A stretch of DNA of 64,000 bases from Cokeromyces recurvatus (Eukaryota; Mucoromycota; Mucoromycetes; Mucorales; Mucoraceae). The translations under genes and the position numbers were made by a program. The notes under the pieces are model-generated. The model worked only from the letters and a program-made list of their open reading frames with translations. It did no database searches and had not been told where the DNA came from. This document shows, in pieces, positions 22,701-35,112 of this stretch (its first letter is position 1; every line of letters begins with the position of its first letter). The stretch lies in the NCBI RefSeq assembly GCF_025118155.1, contig NW_026251414.1:278980-342979 (forward strand). The letters are read 5' to 3'.

Positions 22701-24789
22701 CCGGTAAGGGTACCTCACGAGTCTGAATATCTGTTACTTCTTCATTGTCTAATACAGATGGTAAACCAATGTTTGTCTCCAACATCTTTAGACCCTTTTG
22801 ATCTTGTTTTTCTAGTAAACGTAATTTTTCTTCAAGTGAATGCCAGCTATGATAACTTAGGAATACCTATTTTTTTTTTATAAATAAATAAATAAATAAA
22901 CATATACATACATATACATGTATATATATATTATGATTATACCTTTGTTGTGCCAATTGCCATGTCTTTATCTGTCCACTGATTTAATTCCTTTACTGAA
23001 ATACATTGATCCTGTGGACTTCCATTATGACTTAATCCTAAATTACTCAGGGGGACCGCATACCTTGACAAAAATCCTTGATGAGGCATAGAGAGCAAAT
23101 AAAAATATTGCATCTTGGACGCTAATGAACCCAAATTGAATGCTCTCACTTGAGATTGCACAACCAAATCATCAAATTGTGTTGTATTACTTGTGGAATT
23201 TGGCCTGATACAAAAGACAGACCAAAGGGTAGCCTCTTGAAAGGAATTGATGAGGTCATCCATGGCAGACTGAATCTGTGCCAAGACTGTCTTCTTACCA
23301 CTCTCCTCGTTTTTCTTTGTCTCCTTTTCCTTTTTCGCTGCTTTACGTTTACTTTGTCGCATAGAGGGTTGACGTGTTGGTTTCGCAGACTGCTGTGTTG
23401 TTACCATGTCCGTGAGAGCACCTAAGGGATGACTTTCGATTGCCAAATTCTCATCCGAGAACAATTCGAGAGCAAATGAGTTCCAAGAGGCAGGCATATC
23501 CGCATTCCCTCTAAAGAGAGCAATGAAATCGACGAGCAATTGGTTGTTGTTCTTCACGATGAACCCCTGAGGATCATATGTGACCTGACCTGAAAAATGT
23601 TGGATAGCAAACTGACGAGCACCCGTCTCGGATATCTTTGATGAAAGTGCAGGATTTTCATTATTGTACTTTGTGATGCTATCTACAGCATTCGAATCCG
23701 TAAAGACACGTTTGCCACTCACTGTCTTTTCAGACATTTTGTTAAAGATGGCACAGATACCTCGAACAGGTCTGTCAAGCAACTCAACACAATCACTATT
23801 GGCAACAAAGGGCGTTGAAGGGACTTGAATACCTTCGTTCTCTAGCTCATTGTCTTCCTCAAAGAGACGTTGGATCATAAACTGATGAATACGTTCATTC
23901 GCATAATCGATACAGAATTGTTCAAACCCGACTGATCCAAACCCGGATGGTTGTGTACCTGGCAAATCAAGAACACCAATAAAGCTATTAAATTCATCTG
24001 TATAAGTCTTATGATTAATATGCTCGACTATCCATGAAAACAAGAGCCCATAGAGTGTCTGTGCCAATTCGTCACGTTGAATGGATGCCTGCTCTGCATT
24101 CAAGATTAATGTCGTCACATCCTTACCGATCATGGCCGTCTTGAACGTCAAGACCGTCTCAAGGGCGCCCAAGTCAAGACCCAGGAAGTCAGCTACCAAA
24201 TCAAGTGATTCTCGATTCTTAATCGTTACCACCTCATCTGATGTAGTGGGGTCTAGAAAATCAACGTTGCCTAAATGTAGAATAGCAGCTAATAATTGAA
24301 TGATACGACTAAAATGTTCTCTTCGAAAGCCTGCAGCTCGCATTGCCTGTTTAAATTCATTGTATGCTGTACTATCTTCAGGTTGAAGTAATCTACCATA
24401 ACGTGCTAGATAGAGATATTGTTTTGGATCCTCCTTGAGTTGCAAGACTTGTTTTTCATCAGGCTCCGTACCAGCTAAAAGCCAATAAAATATATTAAAG
24501 TTGCCCTCATAGGGTCGATTGTTAGTCACACGAGATTTCTCAAGAAAATAATGAAGATATTTTGAACCCACAATCTTGCCTCGTTCATTATAATGGATCT
24601 CTGTATAAAGGCCGAAACGTGAAGCTGATTCATTAAACGTTGTTCGTGATGAGCCGAATGCCTGAAGTACCTTTTGCCCATTTATAATTTGTGCTTGTGT
24701 CTTTGATCGTTTTCTATTCGCACTAAGTCGAAGAAGATGCTCAACTACTATTTGGTGTAATTCTGTTTTACCGCTTCCTGATTCACCAC

Positions 24790-24834
<45 letters not shown>

Positions 24835-25240
24835 GTCAGAAAAAAAAATTAATTTATTTTATTTTATTTTATTCCATTTTTTTCTGTTACCAGAAGGATA
24901 TAATTTGATCATTTCCTGTACGTCTCATATGAAAATAAGCACGATTAGCGAGTTCAAATACATGAGGATTTAATAAACGATGATTCATAATAGGATTTTC
25001 TGTCGATGAAATGTCTTTGTACGATGTTACATATTCCTCGCTGGTCTGTGCATCATTTTGTGCAAGAGATTTAAAAGGATTAACGGCGATAATATTACAT
25101 GAGCCAACATACGTATAAATGTTATAATTCATAAATTTGGAGCGAAGAATGTCTATCACTTTGCCTTCATTAATATCATTTACTGAAGAAAGGTCAACAA
25201 CTGCCTCGCTTGCTAGGGCACGTTGAGAAATACGAGGCAT
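19732..25240 (-). CDS. Chitin synthase with N-terminal myosin motor domain (class V/VII type)
   Basis: Exons 25240-24891, 24788-22943 and 22866-19732 give 1776 residues. The myosin motor comes first (to about residue 740), with the P-loop GESGSGKTE at about 118-126 interrupted upstream by intron 1. Two membrane segments follow (about 885-945), then a cytochrome b5-like stretch (IRGEVFNLGKFASHHYP), the glycosyltransferase-2 domain with VDADTE (about 1392), EDRYL (about 1507) and QRRRW (1546-1550), and C-terminal membrane helices. The C-terminal tail is Gly/Tyr/Ser/Pro-rich; I see no DEK domain. The enzyme polymerises N-acetylglucosamine at the plasma membrane, and the motor domain helps place or hold it at growing tips. 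Catalytic motifs are all intact. Confidence 0.96.
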
Positions 25241-25441
25241 CCTTTTTCTTTTCTTATAAAAATAAATAAATTATTGTCCTTTTTTTTTTTAATCTGGTAT
25301 ATGTATGTTATTGACAGTAGCTTTTCTTTCTTCAGAAAAGGAAAACAAAAAAAATAAAATAAAATAAAATAAGAAATAAATGGTGAAAAGTAGGAAAAAA
25401 AAAAAGTTATATATTAAAAGATGGAGGTCTTGAAAACAAAA

Positions 25442-25480
<39 letters not shown>

Positions 25481-26503
25481 AAAATTCCATTGGCAGGTAT
25501 TGGCAGGTATTGGCAGGTTGTTATAAATAGTAAACAAAAAGCCTTTTTTTTTTTAAATACCGTAGATTCATCATGAAGGTTCTTTGATAGCAAGTACAGT
25601 TCTATCTAGTTTTATTTACAGATATATATATTTATATTTAGGCTCTATGATCTCTTTTTCTCTTTCTTTCTCTCTTTAGTATTACTATTTTCTTATATAG
25701 TATGTCTATGATGAAAAAATAATATAAAATGTTAGGGCTTGTACAGCATATATTTGAAGAAAGAAAACATGAGATTTTAATTATAACAGTGTCAGATTAT
25801 ATTTTTTTTTTTTTGGGACGGAGATAGGTTTTAATTGTTTTATTTATTTGTATTTCTTTTTTCTTCTTTTTTTTTTTTTTTATAGATATGTATAATAAAA
25901 AAAGGGAAAGTATAACACGTTTTTTATTGATTCATGTAAACAATATTTAGCCAGTACATTCACCTTACTACATATTAAAAAATGATGTGCTTGTACTACT
26001 TGTCAAAAAAAAATCTTATGTATGCGTAGATTGCATTGTATGTGTAACATTTATTTTGTAACGGAACTAGTTCCTTTTAACTTTCATTTACCAACAAAAT
26101 ACTCAAAATAATTTCAGCCAATAAAATCCATTTAAAGAAAGTATTTTACTTTATAAATGTATTGATATTTATATTTATACATAAATAAATAAATGCATAT
26201 AAATATCTATATATTTATTTATATATTTAATTATTTACGAATATGAATAGATCATCATATAAAATAAAAGGGGAGAGGGCTTGTAATTTCTACATAAGAT
26301 TTATACTCATTAATTCGAATAACTTTTTTTTTATTAAGATGGGTAAAGATATTCAGGGTTCTATTGTAATGTGTGTGTGTGTGTGTATGATTTGTTTTGT
26401 TTTGTTTTTTTTCATATTAAAAGGAACTTAATGACATGAATTACATATCTTAGTATCATTGCTTTGACAATACGTTGTTGTTGTTGTTGTTGTAGTCTAA
26501 ACT
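25241..26503. other. Intergenic upstream of the chitin synthase gene
   Basis: AT-rich, with an A-run of 36 (25443-25478), three direct copies of a 10-bp unit TGGCAGGTAT (25491-25520, the last one altered) and a (GT)n stretch near 26370. The 10-bp repeats lie about 250 bp before the chitin synthase start and could be regulatory. No gene seen. Confidence 0.55.
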
Positions 26504-28283
26504 TCATACTGAGGACGGGGGAAAAGAGCTACAATTCTTCTCTAATCTCTTTTCGGACTTCAGCTCAACCAATTTCCTTATAGTTTCTTCTATTGATTTT
26601 CTTTTCAATAATTGATTCAAGTTATCAGGAACCGAATGATAGTTCTTCTTTTTAGAAAGGCCTTGATTTAGTTCAACAAAAGTGGATGGTAACTTTATTC
26701 TGGATTCCTTTTTCGTACAACAGTTTTCTTCCACAAGTGGCCTAATTGAATGCATAGAAGGACAATCTAAATGACAATTTTTTTCATCAGAACAACTTTC
26801 CTCTTCATCATCTTCCTCCGAACAAGAATAACAACAAGAATAACAACAACAACAACAACAAATATCGTTCTGATTACTGCAGTAAGAGTGTTGTTTAGGA
26901 TTATTATTGATACTAGAATGCTGATCAGTAGAATTGTTCGTCGGTTGATGATGGAGTGATAGCTGCTTACAATGAATAGCAGCTTGCGGTTGTTGATAGC
27001 ATTGCTGGGTTTTTTTTATTACCATCATCTGCTTCTTTTTTGGTTTTGTGAGTTGACTCTTCTTTTTATTACTAGTGGTGGAATGTAAAGTATTAGAACA
27101 AGATGCACTATTTTCTTCATTATTATTAGTATTCAAAGTTAACCGTTGATGACGTCCAGATGAGGAATGAGGAGGAAGAAGGGTTGATTTCGCAAGTGAA
27201 TCATTAAAGTAAATAGTATTCGAATAATATTTTGAATGTGTTGGTCTACTACTAGTAGCATAAGGAGTAGAGATAGAGGCTGTAGGAACTATCACGGGAG
27301 GAGGATGACAGTAAGGTTGCTCTTGTTTTGGAAAGGCCTTACCGGTGACTGTAGCTGCTCTTTGGGCTAACATAGATGTTGTACCACTTTGAGAATACGT
27401 AACAGATTCAGGTGATGGTAACCATAAGAACATAGATCGACGTCGATATTCTTGGCGGTGTCTTTCTTTCATACGATTCATAACGGACACATTATTTTGA
27501 TTGGTTGCTATCTTTTCAGTAGCAGATTTTGCCATCCATAGTTCACTTAACGGTCTATCCTCATCTTCTTGTTGCCTAGGAGTAGATTTAGAAAGCAAAT
27601 GAGGGTGAGGGTATGTAGTGATTGAAGAATTAAAGGAAGAACTTGAATTAGAGGTATCATCAATAACATGTTTTACATGTTTATTCGCCACATGGTTGCT
27701 ATTCAGTATGAGTGAAGCTCTGTTACTGTTAGTGAATGACTTACAGTAATCATTGGTCAACTTATTATAGGATCTTCTTAAAGCAGAAGCCGTTGGCTCA
27801 AATTCTTTTTTATCCTCAAATGATGGCACTACTTTTCTTGGGTCATTTTGATTCATGCTACTGGTTTTAAAATTTAACGAATGTTGAATACCTTTTGATG
27901 AAGTATCACTTCCAGCAAGTACTATAAACAAAAAGTAAATTCATATAATATAAAAACTTGATATTTTCTTCTACTTTTTTTAAAGAAAAATAAAATGGAT
28001 ATAACTTACCCGAAGCAGAGGATGCAGAAGAAGAATAATACGAACTTTTGCCTGATAATAATGACTCCCTATGAGACGTCGATTCTTCTGATAATATACT
28101 TTGTGTAAAATTAGATAAAGATGATCTTTCTAACATCATAAATGTATCTGATGTAGGTGAAGAATGAAGCCTTTGTTCAATTATTGATCCATCTTGATTA
28201 AATTCATATTTTACAATTTGTGGCTCTTGAGGTAATTTTTTTTGACTTGTTAGCTTCTTTTTTCTAAAACTAAAAAGGCCCAT
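26504..28283 (-). CDS. Unknown low-complexity protein with a cysteine cluster
   Basis: Exons 28283-28010 and 27921-26504 join in frame to 563 residues, starting MGLFSFRKKK. I recognise no family. The first exon is Ser-rich. The second is Ser/Asn/Gln/His-rich and holds a short patch SELWMAKSATEKIA, a basic-aromatic patch EYRRRSMFLWLPSPE, an extraordinary Cys cluster ICCCCCCYSCCYSCSEEDDE, and a C-terminal charged helix (LKRKSIEETIRKLVEL). The N-terminal Gly with nearby basic residues could allow myristoylation, and the Cys cluster could be palmitoylated; both are inference. A disordered, membrane-associated regulatory protein fits best. Frame length and splice-compatible intron support it as a real gene. 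Confidence 0.72.
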
Positions 28284-31200
28284 TTTATTTAAAAGATAAA
28301 TGAAATTAGGTAGAAAAATGAATAAATGTATACCTATTTTGTTGATTTTATAGTTGGTCTTTTGTGAATTTTATTACCTGCAACATTATATATGTATACA
28401 TATATATCTCCTGCAGACTAAAGTGGATGCTATATTTAAATAAAAAAAAAAATTGCCAGGCTAATATATAATAAGTTCTTCTATTTAAATGATTCACTTT
28501 TCTTATTTCATGCATTTAGGAGGAATGAATTAAGCTTTGAATTATTGTAAATAATAACGTACTATTATACTTGACACAATTATATATGCATTGCTTATCA
28601 TACAATGTAACTTTATTTAAGAAGGTATACAAACACATTGTCTTGGTGTATATTCATACGACAGAATGTATATCATTGTATTACATGCAATCAAAAGCAA
28701 AGCTCTTTGGTCTAATTCTTCTCCTTTTTTTTTTTACACACATATATTTCCTATACGGTTGAATTTTAATATCTATATACATATTTCTCCTGGGTACATA
28801 CTATGTATATATATGAAAAATATATATCCACATATTTTATTTTATTTTTTTTATTAATTTTCAATATGCATTCTTATACAACATATAGTTTAAAATTAAT
28901 ATCCATAAGGTAGTATGTATGCATTATCTTGCATATATAATAGGGTATTCTGTAGGCACACAATACATACATATAAAATAACCAATGGCAATAGATTTCA
29001 GCGGATTTTTAAATGTCAATTCCAAATAACATACTTTAATTTCCAAATTGGCAATTACATTTTTTTTTTTATTTTAAGCATGAATTATATCCATTTACTT
29101 TTTAATGGAAGATGACCAAAGCAGATTTAACATGGGAGAATGATAATAGAGCCATAGATTACATTACTAATACAGAAGAAGTGTTTAATATTAAGAACCA
29201 AACTAATTTAACAGGGTATAAGAAGACAGACAGAAATTGTTTAAATTAACTTTTCTTTTCTGTATTGTGCACTCCTTGTTTTTTTTTTCTTCTTATTAAC
29301 GAGATGAGACTTGATGATTATTCTCAAATAGTTTTTGCATCTGGAGTACTATCAAGTATAGTATTAATAAATCGTCACATGTGAATAAAATGCTGGTCCT
29401 CTTGGTAGGTTTTTCTTTTTCTTTTCTTTTTTTTTATAATGCCCTTTTTCATTTATAAGAATGTAAATTAAGTTTTGCATCCGATTAAAATCACCATGAA
29501 TATACGACTGATAATCAAGTTACTATGAGTATAATGCGTTAATTACTTTTCAAACCTCTTTACCACTACTTTTATCGAATGTGGTCATATAAACACGTAA
29601 TTCGACAGTTTATTTTTAGTCCGTAGATGTAATCTCTCCTTCTGTGTCAATATTGTACGAGCATTAACTATAAGAGAATGTTATTCAATTGCAAGCTCCC
29701 ATTTCCAAATGGCTGCCTTATTTAAATAATGCCTTTTTTCTTTTTCCTTTTTCATACAAGCACTTTCGAGTACTAATGGTTGAAGTTTAAAAAAGTATAA
29801 ACAACTAACAGCAAACAAAACGTACATTTTATGTTATTACATAATATTGGTAAAGACACATCCAATGACTACTTCTGGAAATTTGCAGGTTGTTCCTTAG
29901 ACGATTGTATCTGTCGCTTTAAAAAAAAACAGTGTTGAATGCAATTGACTTGTTTCCAAATTAAGAGTATTTGACAAAATATAATCTGTCATAGTATTTG
30001 ATGTATAATGTATGATTATATGTAAAGAAATAAGCCTCTAGATACTTTATTCATTTTCAAAAGGATGATATTAATCATTTTCGACATAAAAAAAAAATGA
30101 AGTATTATCTGAATGGATTGTTAAAAATCATGATAATATGAAACAGCTCAAGTAATATCTATGATGCCGCTATTCATTAATATGTCATCATCTTTAGATT
30201 ATAGTAATCTTTTGTACAATCCAAGTTGACATAACATAGAAAATAAGGCTGAATATGACATGTATTTAATAAATTAAAATACTGGATGAAGGTACAAAAA
30301 TGCGGACGTTGGAGTCAACAAAGTGTTAATAATTCCTAGCTATCTAAAAAGAAGAAGAAAAAAAAAGTCGAAGTAGGTTATTTTGATATCTTTCCTAGTA
30401 GGAGAAGATAAGTTTTTTCACTGTGACTATAGAACACACCCAACCAGAACCAACTATAAGCTACTAGGGCCATAGAAAAATAATTTACTACACAAGTATA
30501 ATATAGAGAATAGGGTTCATAGAGAAATAGAAACAACAGTACAATCTCAAAGACTATAAGGGCAATTTTGCCATCCCTAAAATGATATGCATTTAAAAGT
30601 TAGATTGTCACTGCTAGTTCTATATTGTAATGGCTGTACAATTATATTCTTTCAAAGGTATTATTGAATATAAGGATAAACAACACATCAATATCAATTT
30701 ATAGAGAGTTTTTTTTTTCTTTAGTAACAATCATACCTATTACTTCATGCCTCCATTATTAGTCTTATTTCATATTCCTCATTAGCGTATGTATAACCAT
30801 ACAAAATGAATGTACGGTTGAATGTAATTGTCATATCCCTCTAATATATTATCATATCTATCATTTGCTCATAAACCGTAGAAATAACTGTTCGTCAAAG
30901 TTGTGTATCAGGTAATTCGTATATTGTGAAATTCAATATAACAGTTTTATTTATAATATAAAACAGGGTTTCATTTCTATTAGACTAGTCATAAATACAA
31001 CTACGACCATAATAAGCTCAAAAGATATGCATATAGAATAGATTATTTTCTATACTTGTAGAGTTTTGTATACTAAATTTTTTACGTTACTATATTGCGA
31101 GTCTATCGATCAAGACATACAATACATGCATATACATACATATATATATAGTAAAAGGTCTTTTTGTATAGGCTCAACGTATGAAACTATAGATATTATA

Positions 31201-31284
31201 TATGTATGTATATATTTGTATATATAAAGGAGTCCAAATAGTATATTCTAATTCATATGCTTATATTTGTAATAAGTTATTACT

Positions 31285-31338
<54 letters not shown>

Positions 31339-31876
31339 CATTTAAATAGTTATTTAGATTTATAAATAATAAGTGATAGTAATAAGATTCTAACAGAAGA
31401 AGCAATACACACTAAAAATGAATATAATAGCTTAAAAAAAGATGAGAGAGGTAGGATGGTTATCTTTTAATGTAACAGTGCAAATCACTATATTCAGTCG
31501 AAATTATTAACACATAAGTTTGTTTAAGAATAATAAAATACTTGAGCTTGCAAAAATATGTTACAAGGCAGTACTTTATTAAGGAGCTGGTTACTCATTA
31601 ATCCCTGTTAAGGATTTAAAATGTCAATCAACCTAATACACTAAATGCTTCAATAAAACTATAACAAATTTATGAATGGCAAAATATCTATTAAATTAAC
31701 TGTGGTTTGTATAAAAAAGTATATTTTTTTTTTCAAAAGGAGAAGATATAGAATTATCTTTGTTCACTAGTTTTTTTTATAAAAAAAAACGCATAATAAC
31801 TACGAAAAGAACAAGCATTGCATTGTATAATGTGACACGTTTTGAAGTGTATTTGCTACTACTATTGCTATGTGCC

Positions 31877-31917
<41 letters not shown>

Positions 31918-32063
31918 ACCCATTTTGGATTTAACTAAAAACATTTTCGATTTAACATTCAGAAAAAAAAAATCTTATTTCTTTCTCTTTTATTTATTTT
32001 ATTTTATTTTATTTATTTATTTATTTTTTTGTTCTCCTTTATTCTTTTAAGTTTAGCGAGCTT
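28284..32063. other. Long gene-poor stretch with decayed repeats
   Basis: Nearly 3.8 kb without a recognisable gene. A short frame at 29112-29240 begins MTKADLTWENDNRAIDY and could be the remnant of a transposon-borne DNA-binding protein, but is too short to assign. At about 30966-31018 lies a copy of a repeat end also found at 35505 and 63545 (ATTTCTATTA...ACTAC...CATAA). Two A-runs occur (31288-31337, 50 nt; 31878-31915, 38 nt). The rest shows nothing I can name; the right end will hold the promoter of the F-box gene. Confidence 0.5.
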
Positions 32064-33263
32064 ATGTACAATATTCCGATTGCAACTCCTTACTTGAGAG
32101 ATGTTGAAATGACAGATGTTGTAGAATCATTGCACAATTATACCTCTGAAAAAAAGACAAAAAAGCCAAAGAAACGAATTGTTTATTACCATAGTTTAGA
32201 GCCCGAAAAAAATCACAAAAAAATTGGTAAAAAAACACAAAAATAAAATAAAATAAAAATAAAGTAGAAGAAATAGCAGCAGTACACCGACATAAAGATT
32301 GACCTTCAGTTATATATATCTATATATATGTTTATATTTATATAGACTTTACAAAAAAATTACCTTTAGAATTATGTATATATATAATTACCTTTCTTGA
32401 TTTTGACACATTACGTTGTATTCCAAAATTATCCCGAAGTTGGGCTAATTTATTTTATGCAGACGACATTTGGAAGACTCAGATGATTCAGCGTGGTTGG
32501 CGATTGAAGATACCACCTTATTATTTTTTGAGCCCAGAAGAACAAAGCTGGTATTATTGGTTTAAACAGCAATACCAATTGGAAATAAGATGGAGAACAG
32601 GTCAAGTTGCTTCTCATTATTTAGTCGGACATCTTGACAGTGTATATTGTTTGCAATTTGATGATACCAAGATTGTTACTGGAAGTCGTGATCGTACTAT
32701 AAAGATTTGGGATCTTCAGTTATACCAATGTATTGATACCTTAGAGGGACATCAGGGTAGTGTGCTCTGTTTACAATATAATGAACATGTTATTGTGTCA
32801 GGTTCGTCAGATCATACTGTCATTATATGGGATATAAAAACAAAGCGTATGCGAGGAAGATTACATGTAAAAAAAAAAAAAAATTGCATATAAATAATAT
32901 ATGTTTATACTAGTTTTTTATATATAGGGACATACAGCTGGTGTATCAGATGTTTCATTTGATGATCGACATATTATAAGTTCTTCCAAGGATGGATCTA
33001 TTCGTATTTGGAGTAGTCGTTCATTTCAACCCCTAAGAATGATTATGGGACATCGAGGTCCTGTAAACGCCATTGAACTCAAAGATAACTACCTTGTTTC
33101 TGCCTCAAGTGACACTATGATCAAATTATGGCATGTTGAGACAGGAGAACTTGTACGTGAATTCGCAGGTCATAAATATGGATTAGCATGTGTTCAATTT
33201 GATGGTAAAACAATTGTGAGTGGTTCAAATGATTATACCATTCGTGTATGGGATGCTGAAGTA

Positions 33264-33311
<48 letters not shown>

Positions 33312-33796
33312 AACATACCAAATTCATTATTGTAAATAGATCACTTATTCTTTTTTTTTCATTAGACAGGCTTATGTACACGAATATTTCAAGGGCATTT
33401 AGGTCTTGTTAGAAACTTGCGATTTGATGGAGATAAGATTGTGAGTGCAAGTTACGATGAGACAATTCGAGTATGGGATATAAAGTATGAATCTTTTTTT
33501 TTCTTTTCCTCAAGTATCATTATTCATAAATTAACTTATTCCCTACTGCAGGTCGGGTGCGTGTTTATTAAATTTTCAAAGCGGTCATAAAAGTTGGATA
33601 TTTGATGTTCAATTTGACAAAAAACGAATTATTAGGTAATAATTGTTGTTTTCACTTATTTTTTTTTAAAGAAGGGTCATTGATACTTATGATATTATAT
33701 ACATATACATGTATATGTAGTGCAAGTCAAGATCGAAAAATACTTATTATGGATTTTTCTTATGGCTTAAATACAGCATGTCTTGACTTGGATTGA
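32064..33796 (+). CDS. F-box/WD40-repeat protein, SCF ubiquitin ligase receptor type
   Basis: Exons 32064-32226, 32346-32866, 32928-33260, 33366-33484, 33552-33635 and 33721-33796 join in frame to 431 residues. After a short basic N-terminus the F-box reads KKLPLELCIYIITFLDFDTL (about residues 57-76), followed by about seven WD40 repeats with clear GH...WD spacing, for instance GSRDRTIKIWDLQ, GSSDHTVIIWDIK, GSNDYTIRVWDAE and SASYDETIRVWDIK. This architecture is that of Cdc4/Met30/Fbxw-type substrate receptors: the F-box binds Skp1 and the propeller binds a phosphorylated target. It is shorter than Cdc4, so the exact orthologue is open. Intron 3 holds a T-run of 39 right after its donor. Confidence 0.92.
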
Positions 33797-34311
33797 TTCG
33801 AATCAATACCTCTTTTTTTTATATATATCCTATCCTTTTTTGTATTATATAACAGATAAGAAGCCCATAATGGAGCACATTAGCATTATTTGAAAAGGTT
33901 TATACTTAAAAAATTATGGCAGCACCAACAGCAATAACAGCAAGGATAAATGTATATAAACTACTTTTATAATGTCTTTACTTTTTTTTTTTGGTTTTTG
34001 TATTACGAAATAAAAATATGCATTTATAATATTTATTTTGTAAATTAGAGGACACATTTTATTTTTTTAATTTTCAGGAACACAGAAGATCATTATCCGA
34101 TTTAACAACCGAATATGTGTCATATAGGATTTTAGTCTTAATTGCTACAGTTGTCTTTTTTTTTTCTTTAGGATAATTTGAAAATAGAAATTGAAACGGG
34201 TTACTTTTTTTTTTTGAGGGGGATTAAATGATGTAAACTTTTAGGACAAAATGATTTTTTATTTTGGAAGAACTACGTAAAGTAGAAATGATATGTAGGA
34301 ATAACAGTTAC
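33797..34311. other. Intergenic, no gene seen
   Basis: AT-rich region 3' of the F-box gene, with short T tracts. Nothing coding was recognised. Confidence 0.5.
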
Positions 34312-34499
34312 CTTAAACCTAATTTTTTGTCAATGCACCTATCCCAGAACATCTCAGCATGCTTAAACCCAACCTTGACAATCCTGAATAGTAACTGATT
34401 GACAAGCTGCAGGAAGACGAAATGTCAGAGGACCTACTTTATCAAGTGGGTTCCTTTTGATATTACTCTTTACTTTTGACCAGTACTCTTCAATAGGAT
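34312..34499 (-). pseudogene. C-terminal fragment of an IS630/Tc1-type (DDE) transposase
   Basis: Reading leftwards from 34499 gives NPIEEYWSKVKSNIKRNPLD, where the first Glu is the third catalytic acid of this superfamily, then PACQSVT-like sequence and, after a one-base shift, KHAEMFWDRCIDKKLGL. This is the end of a DDE_3 transposase; the upstream part is missing. An A-run of 36 (34502-34537) and a (GA)n stretch abut it. Confidence 0.75.
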
Positions 34500-34500
34500 T

Positions 34501-34537
<37 letters not shown>

Positions 34538-34540
<3 letters not shown>

Positions 34541-35112
34541 AGAGAGAGAGAGAGAGTAAGGGGGACATGAACAAAGGTTTATACCTTCTCTTGAGGAAAA
34601 ATGGTATCAATCATCTAATTTTTTGTTTGCTACGATGTCAATATACACATTATAAATGAGACATGTATACATCTAAATGGCTTCGATATATAGATAATGC
34701 TAAACAGGGCTACTGTCAAAAATGCTGCAAATGAGTCCAATTCAAGACAAGCACTTATTGGTATCATTTACAACTTTTTTCATGGTATCTGCTCAGTAAC
34801 TGGTAATTTCTTTAAGCTGCCTCTCTGTACACGTAAATTAATAAAAGATAAAGTAGAAGGTCTCTCTCATCAATTTGTAATGATATGCCATGAAAAAAAA
34901 AGGGGGAATTATATGTTATGGAAATCGACATGTACATAAGATATTTTACAATCATTTTAGGTACAGTCCCGCTAGAGGATATTGTTGGTTACAAAAAAAT
35001 GAAATTGTCGATTAAAAAAAATGGTTGTTGAAAGGCAAGATTTAATTTCTTCCGTTAATGCAGATCCTTTTTTCTTTTTTCTTTCTTTTTTCCAAGCTTT
35101 TGAGATCTCTAC
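34538..35112. other. Spacer with one short unexplained frame
   Basis: Contains a (GA)n microsatellite (34538-34556) and an 80-codon frame at 34697-34939 (MLNRATVKNAANESNSRQAL...) that resembles nothing I know and is probably chance or transposon debris. Confidence 0.4.
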
